Source: Tubiluchus corallicola
Taxonomy: Eukaryota; Priapulida; Priapulimorpha; Priapulimorphida; Tubiluchidae
DNA length: 64,000 bases
Assembly: GCA_030141605.1 (NCBI GenBank)
Contig: JAQGDQ010000032.1
Coordinates: 724,065 to 788,064 of the forward strand
Reading direction: 5' to 3'
Positions 24,331 to 34,859 of the stretch are shown in pieces (position 1 is the stretch's first letter; every line of letters begins with the position of its first letter). Under the pieces are notes generated by a model, which was given only the letters and a program-made list of their open reading frames with translations, did no database searches and was not told where the DNA came from. The position numbers and the translations under genes are program-made.

Positions 24331-25988
24331 GATTATTTAATTGGCAGTTTCTAACATAATTAATACTGAAATATACGTGTGCTTTGTAAATTTCACGTTT
24401 ATAACCAAAAGCAACAAAAAGAGACAGTCTGTATTTTCTTTTCAGGCTAACTTACCCCACTTACCCTAGTATTAATAGCATGGGAAACAAGCTCAGAGCT
24501 GTACTCATTCAAATGTACTTTGAGCCTCTTCCGAATAATAATCATTTATTTAATGCACAACATAAATAAGGATTAAAAAGAAAAATTAAGTAGACCTAAT
24601 CTTTCGTGTCTCATAAAAGTAGAAGGCCTTAAAGAGAAATTTAGATTAGGCGAAATCATCAGCAAGATAGTTTGTGACAATCTATGTGCATTACTATAAC
24701 AATGCACAGCAGACTGCAAATAGTTATTATTTTCCTGTACCAAAACGTGGAATTAACTGTTACGCTATAGGTTAGATAATTGGAGCAAGAAAGTAAATGC
24801 ATAATCACAATTATTTCTACTAATTGTGCTTTATAAATAGTAGAACATCGTCAACTCGGACAGGACATCCTCGAGGGAATTTATTGCGGCGTTATGTTGG
24901 CTGACGGCACTATTAACCACTTGATTAACTACGACGTTAGGGGAGGAATAATTTTGTTGTGACGAACAGTTGTGCGTGCTAAGTCAAAATCGAAGCAAAG
25001 CCAGAGTTTAAATTGAGGTTACTTAATCGAAAAAGCTTTAAATGATACAAAGGTCTTCGAAAACACCAGACTTTCTCTTGAAGGCAAAGCCAAGATTCTA
25101 TCTACTTGAACCTGCATTTTTATGCAATACTGAATTATACCAGAGGCAAACGTCTATGTTTTAGGAAAACAGACATGGAACACTGTAAAAGGTTGTGGGT
25201 TTACAACCAAGGTGCATAACCATGGCAACTAGCTACTTGAAATCTGTGATAGGCCATTAAACATAATCTTAACCTTGAAGGAGTCCATCCGTACAGAAAA
25301 ATTATGCTTAGAGTTGCATTCTGCATTGTAAAATACCCTTTTCCTATAATTTTTAGATTTGTGCAGTTAATATGAGCGTGCTTTATTTTTGCGCCCAAAA
25401 AATTCTCATTGGGTTCTCCCCTGGGCAACTGGACCCGTCCATACAAAGAATTAGTAACAGATCTGCATCAAGGTAACCCTTTTCACAAGTATGCATAGTC
25501 AGTAATGAGGCATGTCCTGGTCCGAACCTATAAAGGCCCTAAAGCATGTAAGGGATTTTCCAGAAACGACACCCTCCTAAAAATATTTCGACGTTTTTTG
25601 TCCAGAGCAGTTTGGTGAATAAGTTGGCCTGATTTTTTGGAATTTGCTCTTGTATAGTTGATTGATGTTTCAGAAAATGGCGCTTTTTCCGATTAGGCAT
25701 GTTTAATGGCTTCCTACAGATTTCCAGCAGCTATTGCCAAGATTGTGCAGCTAGGTTGTGGTCCATGTATACATATAATATTACACGGCCATGCCTCTTT
25801 TTCGGTATTCTATGTTTGTTGGACCCACTTTGTCCTCCTGAATATTACAGTATTGCGTACTAAAATAAAAGTTAAACAATAAAAAGATATTGGCGCTTTT
25901 CAAGCATAGGCAGATGCAAGTGACAAGAAAGTTGCCGCAAAAAAGTGAGATGTGCTGTGTCTTAGAACGTATAGAAAACATCAACTGA
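24331..25988. other. Noncoding stretch, nothing recognised
   Basis: Short open frames only. No splice-bounded exon, RNA gene or repeat could be supported. Confidence 0.5.
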
Positions 25989-26010
25989 CGTAACTAAAAT
26001 GCTGTTGCTG

Positions 26011-26452
26011 TTGTTGGCATCCTTTTGTCTTGGAAGACAATGGAGTGTGCGCCAAGAGAGTCAGTTATTGATCATATTGATGGAGCTGCAGCGTCGACTG
26101 TGGCTGAGCAATACGATCCTTGAACCACTGGAGTGGCATCTCCAGGGCGCACGCGAGCTGCCGGAGTCAGTGAGCATGCTGCACTGGTCCGTCTTCGGGG
26201 CTCCACTCCTGATTTGGAAGGTTTACTCCTCTACACATGGCCGTTGGGTCACTTGACCTCCTCCGCCCTCTAGCCGTTGGCTGCTTGTGCAGCTCCTCCG
26301 CCTAGTGTCGAGATACAGTGTGGGCATCCCGCAAGCCTACAGCACCTGGTATTCCTAGGCGGTCACCCATCCAAGTACTAACCAGACTCTACGTTGCTTA
26401 ACTTCGGTGATCAGACGAGAACCGGTGTTTTCAACGTGACATGACATTAGAT
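26011..26452 (-). mobile_element. Full-length 5S rRNA-derived SINE (SINE3-like), about 442 bp
   Basis: Minus strand from 26,452 to about 26,333 is a complete 5S rRNA-like head. It includes GTTGAAAACACCGG, TCTCGTCTGATCACCGAAG and the internal promoter region GGTTAGTACTTGGATGGG, followed by GACCGCCT and GGTGCTGTAGGCTT. A body of about 320 bp follows, ending in GATGCCAACAA. The head starts at the first base after one duplication and the tail ends at the other, so the insertion is intact at both ends. A free 5S gene would lack the body and the duplications. 5S-derived SINEs are known as class SINE3; assignment of the body to any core domain was not possible by eye. The body's plus-strand open frame (25,999-26,256) is not a gene. 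Confidence 0.85.
26333..26452 (-). rRNA. 5S rRNA-like head of the SINE (not a free 5S gene)
   Basis: About 120 bases collinear with animal 5S rRNA from the 5' end (ATCTAATGTCATGTCACG) to the 3' end (GTGCTGTAGGCTT). Several substitutions occur relative to the usual consensus, for example AGAGTCT in place of the usual GC-rich GGGCCC/GAGCCC stretch, and a weakened terminal stem. The internal control region that binds TFIIIA/TFIIIC is largely preserved, so polymerase III transcription of the SINE is conceivable. Confidence 0.8.
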
Positions 26453-26474
26453 CGTAACTAAAATACTGTTGCTG

Positions 26475-27389
26475 AAAATCATCTGTGATGAGATAAAGCT
26501 GATACTAAGAACATAACAGGATTCTACCCAGTATGGAGGATTTGCAGTTTTCCTCCAAGATTATTATAAATATATATTATGTTATTACACAACAAAAATC
26601 CCACAACAGAGCCACAACATCAGATCAATACTGTACAATTACAAAAACAAGTTGTATAGGAATTTCCGTACAGAAAAAGCATGATAAAGTAATAATATTG
26701 TTGCCTGAGCGTAATTGCAACGTGTTTTATTAGCCATAATAAAAAGTAATGTAATGATAATTTGATGTTTCTTTTTCTCAGTTTTTGATTTCAGAAAAGT
26801 TCACATATTGTAGTTTAGAGATTTTAAAAGCGGCGTCTGCGATAATTATACAACAACAACCATGACAACGATAACAATGACCAACAACAACAACAAAAGT
26901 TGCAGTAGCAATAATATGACAATGACGGCGACGACAATAATATGCGACAACACAATAACAATAACGATGACAGTTTTGATGATGATAATGATGATGATGA
27001 TGATGATGATTTCAGTTATATTATATTATGTTACATTATAAATAGTACATAAATGTTTTCAAATACATGCGTCAGTATAACGTCTATAAGTCATCAATAG
27101 CACTTACGATAAAATTCATCTTTTTGGTTTCCAAGTTACAATATGCAGTCACCAGAGTGCGCTAATGTTGAATTTCATTAACACGAAGATACACTGTAAC
27201 AACCAGAGTGACACCGAATTTTCCATTAAAATCAGCACTATGCAGCTTGTTCTTGTCTAAGCGTCTGCATGTACACCAGCATCGCGAATTCACGCAGCAG
27301 CAGCAGCAGATGTCCAGGACATGAGCGGGTTGACACTAGCAAATTGATTTTACTTTACCTTCAGATTAGACTGTATTAAACCGTTTCAA
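26475..27389. other. Intergenic with trinucleotide tracts
   Basis: 26,855-27,010 is dense in CAA, ACG, GAT and ATG trinucleotides, ending in eight GAT units. 27,295-27,310 has CAG units. No gene is supported. Confidence 0.55.
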
Positions 27390-27920
27390 GGAGGAATCCT
27401 AGAGAGCACACTGGCTTCGCGGCCACGGTAATTGCCGCTTTGATACGGGCTATCAGTAGCGAGGTGAATCCTGATTGCTATTGGACAGCCGGAGGCACGT
27501 CAGGGAGAATGGGCAGCAGAATCATTTCGAGCGAATAATCACGGGAAATTAGCTTGCAGAGCTCGAGTATGCTTATCAGCAGCCCTGGGCAGGTGCTCAA
27601 TACATTCTAATTGGGCGCTGAAGCACTAGTTAAGGCAAATTATTAGCTGAGTTACTGAGAAACGCAGCGCCAACTTGTGTTTGTAGAAATGACACTGGCT
27701 GGTAATCCTGCAAAAGCTTCAAACTCTCTATCGGACGGACAGACAGACGGACGAGGGCGCTGGCGGGCGCGCGTTTTAATTTGTTCAAGGTGAAAAATTG
27801 TGACAGATTTTAAGGTTGAGGAGAAACAGGGGGCTCGTCTGCACCCTGCAAATGTTCTTTTTAGGCCCCCTCGAGTTTGTCACTGCGGTGTGCATGTCAC
27901 GTTGTCACGTTTCACTATGA
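27390..27920. promoter_or_regulatory. Candidate conserved noncoding (enhancer-like) block
   Basis: This stretch stands out as high-complexity, roughly balanced-composition sequence within AT-rich, repeat-rich DNA, with no long open frame and no repeat copy in the window. It is full of plausible factor sites: GCTATTGGACAG (CCAAT-type), GGGAAATTAGC, TCTAATTGGGCG, CTAGTTAAGG, TTATTAGCTGAG, and CACGTTGTCACG at 27,898. This is composition-based inference only, and no target gene can be named. Confidence 0.25.
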
Positions 27921-28529
27921 GTGCGGAGGAAGGCAAAGGAGTAACTTCAGAATTAGCGTAATTATGGATGTTTTTAACGTCTCCTATCCTGCGGCTCTAA
28001 AATTTGATGTCACATTTCTCCTAAAGCATGTATACTAGCAAAACTTTTTTCACATTCTACAAAAAGTTAGTAATGAGTTTTTATTGTCACATTTTATTGA
28101 AAAGGCATAAAGACTTGTATATCACTGCGGGTGAGATGGTGAGTTAATGGCTAAAGATGATGTTGGTCACATTTTAGAACGTCTCCACCAAGAGGAGCTG
28201 CGACGAGTTGATTAGAGGTTCCATTATGGGCGATCCTCGCTTAGAAAACTGCTGACGCAATGCCATTGTTCTGACGTCATCCTTTGTACTCGGTCTATAA
28301 TTTTGCTTCAGTAAAAGCTGCTGCTGGCTGTTATAATGTTAGTCTATTGCGATCAAAAAGAGCACTTTGCAAACGCTATGTAGAATGTTCCTACATTATT
28401 GCTCATTGGTGGATGGGTCTAATAGCATTTATCATAACATGCAATTTCAACTTTATGCAAAATGTTTTGCGTGGTTTCGCTAAGCTTCTGTGTTGTTGAT
28501 GTTGATGTAATAGGTGTCGTCATCTTTGT
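27921..28529. other. Noncoding stretch, nothing recognised
   Basis: No supportable gene or RNA on either strand. Confidence 0.5.
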
Positions 28530-28770
28530 TGCCATCATTACTATGTGATGTGGCGGATTTGGTGTGGTGTGGTGTGGTATGACGTAATTGGTGAGTGTGG
28601 CATGGTGTGAGTGGCATGATGTGGTTGGTATGGCGTGAATGGTGTGGTTTGTGGGTGTTGAGATATGGTGGGATGATGTGGTGTGGGTTGTGTGTTGTGA
28701 GTAGTGTAGCAAGTGTGAGTGCGGTGTGGTGTGGGTAGTGTGGCGGAGTGGTATGGTGTGGGTGATGTGT
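28530..28770. repeat. GTG-rich cryptic minisatellite
   Basis: Loosely repeated GTGTGGT, GGTATG, GGCATGATGTGG and GGTGTGAGT units. The His/Thr/Ser-rich minus-strand open frame (28,419-28,784) is its translation. Confidence 0.85.
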
Positions 28771-29686
28771 TCGTCTATGCGCAAAATTCTTTTGCGGGGT
28801 TTGACTTAATTATTATTCTTACTAAATATGTGTGCATGTATAAAGTAAGTAGAAACATAGTAATCATTTTTATCAAACTGCCATTGTGTGTACGCACTGT
28901 ACTGACGATTTTATGTATCGGAAAAATATAAAACTGAATTAACGTCTTAGTAATTTGTTTAGTGGAACATAAAATTTGTCTTAATTTGCATCGTCGATGT
29001 AAAAACGTTCAAAACTGCTGAAGCGTGATAAACATTACTGGAGCAGCGGCTTTACTAACTGTCGTCAAGGAGCGTCACAACTAGCGTTCAGAGCGTCAAG
29101 TAAAGAATTAACGTCATAGAGTGCGTCATATATCATCAAGCGTCAAACTAAAATCTTGAATGGCACTAAGGATTAAAACTCATCGAGTATTGATAGCAAA
29201 CATCAAGAGCTTTAAGTAAAGAAATCAACATGATCATTAATAAAGAAATCAACATTTGACCAGACGCTATAATGTAATCGATAATGCGTCTGCTTTTTGT
29301 CTGGGAAGTCGACACTGCGGTAAGATCATACATAAAAGAGCTTGAAATGGAACCTGCTTTTGCCCTGCCTGGCGCGGTATTAAGGGCAAAAGAAATGACA
29401 TTTTTAATGCGTAAATAACTTTTGCCTATTAAGTAAGGATGAGTATTTTTACTTTCACTTTTACTTTTACTTATCTACCCATAAGATATTACATACTGAA
29501 GAACGCTTCTTGTTTGATACCACTAAACAGGCTTTTCGTTAAACTTATACGATTTTTGAGAATGTTAAAATAACGTTTAAACAAAAACACAAACTGCAGA
29601 TTTGCGTTCATGTATTTAAAAGTTTTAAATTGTTTGCCATTAATATCTGACAATATAATATAATTATATATGCTATAAATTTTCGT
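28771..29686. other. Noncoding stretch with an AGCGTCAA-type echo
   Basis: Between 29,050 and 29,150 the motif AGCGTCA or GCGTCA recurs about six times at irregular spacing. At 29,215-29,260 AAGAAATCAACAT occurs twice. No gene is supported. Confidence 0.45.
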
Positions 29687-29793
29687 CTATTTCATGTGTG
29701 GCAAAGGTCGAACATGATCCAAGTGAATCTTTTTATGATCCGAATGTAAATTCGTGTTGCAAGGTGGGCAATATTTTGCCCATACTGATTCTC
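29687..29793 (-). CDS. Zinc-finger gene, exon 3 (terminal)
   Basis: Acceptor TTATTTTAG after a T-rich tract, joined in phase 1 to exon 2. Encodes E-S-V-W-A-K-Y-C-P-P-C followed by a His-rich end (L-H-S-D-H-K-K-I-H-L-D-H) and a TAG stop. This completes the C-x2-C...H...H half of the last finger. Confidence 0.5.
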
Positions 29794-30632
29794 CTAAAAT
29801 AATAAAAAAAATAATCACATTTACTTGTTTTGTAAGCCACCAAAAAGTGATTATTGTAACACAGGACGTTAATTCGTTTTCGGATATTTGAAACGCATAA
29901 GTAAACTGATATACAGACAAACTATTTTATTTTATCACTGTTACTGGTATAATGGCGAAAAGCTTTATTGGTAGAATTTGTACTACTACTACTATTAGTT
30001 GTATTCATTCCGTGGCTTCGTTGTCAAAAACACTTATGTTGGGACTTGGAGGAGAATTATTGTTGCTTACTATTAATATCTGACAAATAAACAATATAAA
30101 TTAGCGTTTGTGACCACAAATGTATAAAGAAATTAAAAAATAATTAAAATTTAGGCATGAACAAAACGAAAAAGAAACTATGTGTATATCAAATTGTAAT
30201 GTACAATTATTATTTAACTCTACCATTTGACTCTATTGTACAGAGAGGACAAACAACGGTGGCTGTTGGCTGATCACACCAGGCACAAAAGTTCCGTATC
30301 ACATGCTCCTTGGGTTTCTTAGAACAGCTTGGATGAACGATGTGGTGACACATATCGCAGAGATACAAATCCACTCCTTTTTTGTATACAAAAGTTGTTG
30401 GGGAACAGTTTATACAGTTAATAATTAAACTATAGGATTACATAAACTATTTATACAAACTACAATATGTAATAGTTCATAAAAACCTATTATAACATGA
30501 AAAAGTTTTTAAGAAATTTTAGGAAACATAAAATTTAATAATATTCAACTCACCGCGAACGCATGAAGAGCATAAACTAATAGTTACTAAAGGATAATTA
30601 ATGAGACATCTTGAGCAAGCATGAGAACTCAT
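29687..30632 (-). CDS. Small three-exon Cys/His zinc-finger gene (B-box-like), possibly a young pseudogene
   Basis: Three minus-strand exons: 30,632-30,554 (starts ATG AGT TCT CAT), 30,429-30,224 and 29,793-29,687 (stop TAG). The product is about 130 residues with a repeating zinc-ligand pattern: C-S-R-C...C-S-S-C; C-I-N-C...L-C-D-M-C-H-H-I-V-H-P-S-C; F-C-A-W-C...V-C-P-L-C; and Y-C-P-P-C-N-T-N-L-H-S-D-H-K-K-I-H. The spacing resembles tandem B-box zinc fingers, as in TRIM-type proteins, without a RING or coiled coil. The exon 2 to 3 junction is a clean phase-1 GT-AG intron (N-G|G-E-S). The exon 1 to 2 junction is off by one: the donor is phase 1 (CGCG|GTGAGTT) and the acceptor CCTATAG needs phase 2. 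That suggests a frameshift, a missed exon or an assembly error. Family and function are inferred from pattern only. Confidence 0.5.
30224..30429 (-). CDS. Zinc-finger gene, exon 2
   Basis: The best-supported exon of this gene: 68 codons with nine Cys and several His in zinc-binding spacing, an acceptor CTATAG and a donor AATG|GTAGAG in phase 1. The density of paired cysteines is hard to get by chance in this AT-rich DNA. Confidence 0.6.
30554..30632 (-). CDS. Zinc-finger gene, exon 1
   Basis: Encodes M-S-S-H-A-C-S-R-C-L-I-N-Y-P-L-V-T-I-S-L and then C-S-S-C-V-R, with a strong donor GCG|GTGAGTT. It contributes the first two Cys pairs. Start chosen as the only in-frame ATG; further upstream exons cannot be excluded. 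Confidence 0.45.
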
Positions 30633-31869
30633 GATAAATCACTTCAAATCCTAAACATAAAATCTTTTGACAGATATGTGACAAAAAGAAAAGCAGATTC
30701 TTTCGAACAAAAAAGTGAAAAACAAAGTAGAAGAAGAACTATATTGTTGGTCACCCATAGTGATGATTATAACCTAAAATCCTACGCAGTACTATGCATT
30801 TTACACGGCAGCATTGTAGTCATGGTTTACTACATCTAGGCCTACATAATTTGATTTCAGCCACTTTTCTTAAAATTGTTTACACGGTTATACATTGGTT
30901 TAATGAGACTTACGACAGTTTGTCACAATTCGGCATTGTGTTATAATTGAAATCTTTTTTTCGTTTATTTTTTCACGATTTTTTATTTGCTTCATTTGCT
31001 AACTCAAAAATTGTGCGACGTTTGACGACCAATTTAAGCGTGAGTGTGAGTGTTTACTCACAGATGGGTAGATTGCATTAGTTATTTTAGCATTTGATTA
31101 GAGGCTAGGCGTCAAACTTGCTTAAAGCTTTCTCAGTATCTTTTCTTACAGTTTTACTATCAAGTTGTTGGAATTTATGAGTGGATGAATGATGTCACAG
31201 ACATATATAGCGTCACTATATATATATAAGCTTAAAGCACAAGAAAACCCTCCACTTACATAAAGCCTTAAAAATTCGTTTCGAAATTTTATACCACTTA
31301 CATACTGTGTTTTTGCATGCAGGGCTTGTATCAGGATCAGAGATGTTTAAAACGTGTAAATTTGAACTCCCGCGATGACCGTTAAGCGCAGCCATTTTGA
31401 TGATAGGTCGTTTGAAACAAGTTTAGATAACACTGAGCAAAGTTTGAAAAAAATAATTAGAGCATTCGCAGCAAACATGTTGCTGATTAAAATGTTAAAT
31501 TACGGTATCTCTAAATAAGATTAAAAATACGTTATTTCTAGTTACATAAGTCTTTCCAGCAGGCAAGCGAAGTGCTAAGTAATACAGATTTGCACGGAAA
31601 GTTTTTTGGGGCATATAATTTAACATTGCCTTTTCTGCCCCTGATTTACGTTTGCGTACTGGTGTCATATAATGGCGCTGTCGGAACAGTATTGCGGGAG
31701 ATTTAATTTGAAAACAAACAAAAATTTCTTTCATCGCGAGTACGATATGTGCATAAAATTGCTGTGAAGTAATATAATTTTTTAAGGCGATTTTTCTGAA
31801 ACCTACTTCAGCTACCACTTTTCTTGTCCTTTAAATTGTACCAGTAATGTTGGTAGCGACACATTTCCC
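30633..31869. other. Intergenic; one unassigned open frame
   Basis: A 107-codon minus-strand open frame at 31,495-31,818 lies just downstream of the broken receptor exon at 31,870-32,028. It has no recognisable domain; a faint resemblance of its end to the start of the receptor's last exon is too weak to use. Confidence 0.4.
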
Positions 31870-32028
31870 CTGCGAGTAAGTGTTTTGGGTATTATGAAAA
31901 CCGTGCACTGCTTCATGGAGAGCATGAACTTCTTTTGCTTGAGAAAAGTGTCAATGGTTGCACTTCGTTAGGTACGTGGCGCGACAAGATTGTGAATGCA
32001 CGTGGCTTCCTAACTACAGTTACCATAC
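31870..32028 (-). pseudogene. Broken duplicate of receptor exon 12 (end of the somatomedin-B domain)
   Basis: Clearly homologous to the functional exon at 39,109-39,275: both read E-A-T-C-I-H-N-L-V-A-P, both have A-T-I, L-K and K-K-F in the same places, and both begin G-T-A-T-G-G-T at the acceptor. Here the double cysteine is lost (C-S), the conserved Tyr has become a stop and a second stop follows. It is an orphaned exon; no partner exons were found nearby. Confidence 0.8.
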
Positions 32029-33044
32029 CTTAAAACCTAAAACATTAAATGATTGTATTTATTGAAATTTGAAACATAGGAACTGCAAAAACCAACCAAC
32101 CAACCAACCAAACCTATACCACTGGGTCGCCTATCACAACCATAATCATAAAACTGGATTAGCTGAGGAGGATTTTACAACTCAATGAAAAACACGAATA
32201 AATTGTTTTTGAAAAAATATAATTATTGCATCCTACATGCGTTGAGTTGACTATCACATAATTTTTACAAACATTTACTATTTTTGCGTTGCGCCGAGTT
32301 TTTGTGATTTACAGTTAAAGAGACGAGCAACTATAAATGGAAACATGCATGTATGTAGGTTACGACAGGTATGCAGGTATACTCAGGTAGCGCGGTACAT
32401 AAGCAGGTAGTATAGGTAAGTAGATAAGTCAATGAGACAGCTTTTTTAAGTTGGCAGCGCCAAATTTAATTTTGTATACACAGCGTGTTGTAGTTAGAGG
32501 TGCAGTGGTACTATATGCAGCAGTTTGTATTAACAGGCTTAAAAAAACTATTGAGGAACATTTATTATTATTAATCGGGTTCTTGACCTCGCTGACATGA
32601 TTTAATAGCACAGAATGTTGTTATCATTTTATTTGCCAGTTTAGCATCAAACAGTGACAGAATAAAAACTATTATACAGCGGTACTTTTAATATTATATT
32701 GAAGTGAATAAACACATTACTAAAATTAGCATCCATCTTTCCAAGTTTAGAGTCTGAGTGCATTTGTCGTAGATCCGAATGCCTATGTAAATACTATTAA
32801 TATTTGTCATGATGTATCACAGGTAAAACATGTCTACAAAAATCATTAACATATATATACATATATTGAACCATTATATATATATATATATATGACAAAT
32901 ATAAAAAGTACAGACAGCGGAAAAGCAAATATATTTTACATAAAGATATGTTCTGGCTAAACAAACCTCTATCCATTTTGAAAGAAATGAGCAAATATAA
33001 ATGATGCAGTTCTCTGACACTGCCGGTTAAACTTCAAACACTAA
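32029..33044. other. Noncoding, part of a tandemly duplicated segment
   Basis: Contains a (CCAA)n tract at 32,093-32,113 and a GGTA-rich tract at 32,335-32,425. Positions 32,660-32,730 (AGAATAAAAACTATTATACAG and on to GTGAATAAACACAT) resemble 34,585-34,650. The segment therefore duplicates together with the GPCR pseudogenes that follow each copy. A (TA)n run lies at 32,875-32,893. Confidence 0.5.
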
Positions 33045-33276
33045 CAAAGTCACAGAGATGGAGGCGCTGCATCGGTTACGCTTAATTTGAAGTGTTATTT
33101 AAAATCAGCAAGGTTAATCAGTCTAGCAGTTGATACTTTTTTCGTGTGTTGTTCTGCCTTCCTTATTAAATCATTGAGCAAAGCAAATTACAAGAGATAC
33201 GGAAAAAATACATCGGAACAAAGAAACCACATATAAGTGGTATAATGGCTCAAGCACAAAGAAACGCATACAACAG

Positions 33277-33367
<91 letters not shown>

Positions 33368-33455
33368 TAAACTGTTAGACTGTTAGTTTAACATTATACA
33401 TCGGAACATGTAAGTAGCACAATGGTTCAAGCACAAAGAAACGCATACGACAGAG

Positions 33456-33503
<48 letters not shown>

Positions 33504-33800
33504 AAAACTCAAAAACTGTTAGTTTTACAGTTAGTAATACCTTTAATTCAGTACTTTACTGATACAGTTAGTAATTCCTTATTACTAGTGTGATTAGCAT
33601 ACAAGGCAAGGGTGAGATTATTATTTCACCGTTTCTCTTTTTAGTCTCCTATCTATTGTTGAACTGTAATTCTTTTTTAACCATATGATTTACGCTTGGA
33701 CAAACTAGCACTTCAAGCGACTTTCAGGAAAGAGCTCACTGGGATATATTAACAGCTCTTCAGAAATCAATAGAAATGCCCATGTTGACTGATACCACGT
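33045..33800 (+). pseudogene. Class A GPCR pseudogene 1
   Basis: Degraded copy of the intact gene at 45,790-46,734. It starts with the 5'-flank match AAAGTCACAGAGATG (45,735 in the intact locus), then jumps by deletion to the helix 6 region (TTAAAATCAGC.AAG, TTCGTGTGTTG). It is interrupted by about 420 bp carrying TA repeats (33,170-33,595) and resumes with AGGGTGAGATTATTATTTC and TTGAACTGTAATTC through ATTTACGCTTGGA, corresponding to helix 7. Helices 1-5 are missing and the frame is broken, so no receptor can be made. Confidence 0.85.
33200..33530. repeat. Tandem duplication of about 170 bp, each unit ending in a (TA)n tract
   Basis: Two units share ACATCGGAAC, AAGCACAAAGAAACGCATAC and AAACTGTTAG. 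Each contains a TA run (33,279-33,365 and 33,461-33,498). GTGGTATAATGGCTCAAGCAC and GTAGCACAATGGTTCAAGCAC look like a tRNA-type box A, so the unit may itself derive from a SINE, but I find no box B. Confidence 0.7.
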
Positions 33801-33907
33801 ATAGATTAACTGTGCAGATTACAGTCCATATCATTGTAATTGTAGATTGTAATAAATGTGGCCCCTGAGTTCAGCATTTAGGTAAGCCTACACATTAGGT
33901 GTGATAT

Positions 33908-34231
33908 CTAGGTAAGCAATGGCTTAAGATTGGCTAAGGCTGAAACAAGATGCTGTTTAGGAAGTATGGCAGGATGTTTGGCGGTTTCATGTACCGTTAC
34001 ATTTCCAAGTCGTTTTCCCAAACAGTGAAACCATCCTTGATCAGGATAGTATTTATTTTTGCTTTCTTGCTCGGCTTGGAGACAAAGCTTTGTATATCTG
34101 GTTATCGTTAGAATATAACTGGTGATCGCTTTTTCTGCTTGATCCAATTCAGAACTAGTAAGGCATTGTAACATTGAGGAGACGAAATCTTGTTGGAATC
34201 TTATGGTTTTATTCTTCAGAACAGCCTTCAT
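33908..34231 (-). mobile_element. BEL/Pao LTR-retrotransposon fragment (pol, integrase N-terminal region)
   Basis: An uninterrupted 107-codon minus-strand frame. It shows L-T-S-S-E-L-D-Q-A-E-K-A-I, then G-K-R-L-G-N-V and H-E-T-A-K-H-P-A-I-L-P-K-Q-H-L-V-S. This order (a ...AE.AI... helix, a decayed GG.RL.N motif, then the K-H-P-.I-L-P-K-.H-.V-S stretch leading into the zinc-binding part of integrase) is characteristic of BEL/Pao pol, from family knowledge. No LTRs or other pol domains are present nearby. It lies between the two GPCR pseudogenes. Confidence 0.7.
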
Positions 34232-34859
34232 TCATAAAAACCATGCAACTGCTTTCCTAATTTAATATATGTATAATATACAGCTGCCACTATAACATTC
34301 CATAAATTTGTTAGTAACTTTCGACAAAAAATAGCTTCACACAGCAATGCTTTAACGCACTGCTTTGTTTCACTGTCATGGCTATGGTAATCACCCACTT
34401 CGCCAGCCTATTATTTCGCCAGTGTATCATTTCGCAAACCTGTCATTTCGCCAGTCGAACTTTTCGCGAGTGCATCATTTAGACAGGTGACATTTACAAT
34501 CGTGCAGTAAGTATTTAAATTGTGGTACACTTCGCATAGTACATTGGCTAAATCTTATGCCTCTGTCATTAAAATAATGGCTGCAGAATAATTGCTGTAC
34601 TGGCGACTTCGGTATTATATTAAGCTAAATAAACACATCACTTGAATTATATCTTGCATTTCTGTGTGATCTCTTGCGGTCTCTGTAAATTTCTAATACA
34701 AACATCCATGCAATCTCACCAATTTACACTGGCAATTTGCATTACAGCTGCCTTAAGTGACTTTATTATACATGCATAAAATAATTACATAAAACACACT
34801 AGACAAATACCAGTTAAACGCATCTATGATAAGCACTCGAATGTGTAAATTCTAGTTGA
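34232..34859. repeat. Intergenic, with a TTTCGCCAG minisatellite at 34,398-34,495
   Basis: Five or six imperfect units of about 20 bp built on ATCATTTCGCCAGT lie at 34,398-34,495. The rest is AT-rich; 34,585-34,650 duplicates 32,660-32,730. Confidence 0.6.

Larger units (their letters stand above)
25989..26474. repeat. Target-site duplications flanking the 5S-derived SINE
   Basis: Two 22-bp direct repeats, 25,989-26,010 and 26,453-26,474, share CGTAACTAAAAT-CTGTTGCTG with a single G/A difference. They border the element exactly, which marks a retrotransposed insertion. Confidence 0.85.

Noticed and set aside
25999-26256. 85-codon plus-strand open frame with a hydrophobic start
   Set aside because: It lies wholly inside the body of the 5S-derived SINE, antisense to it.
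26333-26452. Free-standing 5S rRNA gene
   Set aside because: Flanking 22-bp duplications enclose the 5S part plus a 320-bp body, and several stem positions are mutated.
28419-28784. His/Thr-rich minus-strand open frame of 121 codons
   Set aside because: Translation of a GTG-rich minisatellite.
31495-31818. 107-codon minus-strand open frame
   Set aside because: Adjacent to a receptor pseudo-exon, but no convincing similarity to the receptor or any family.
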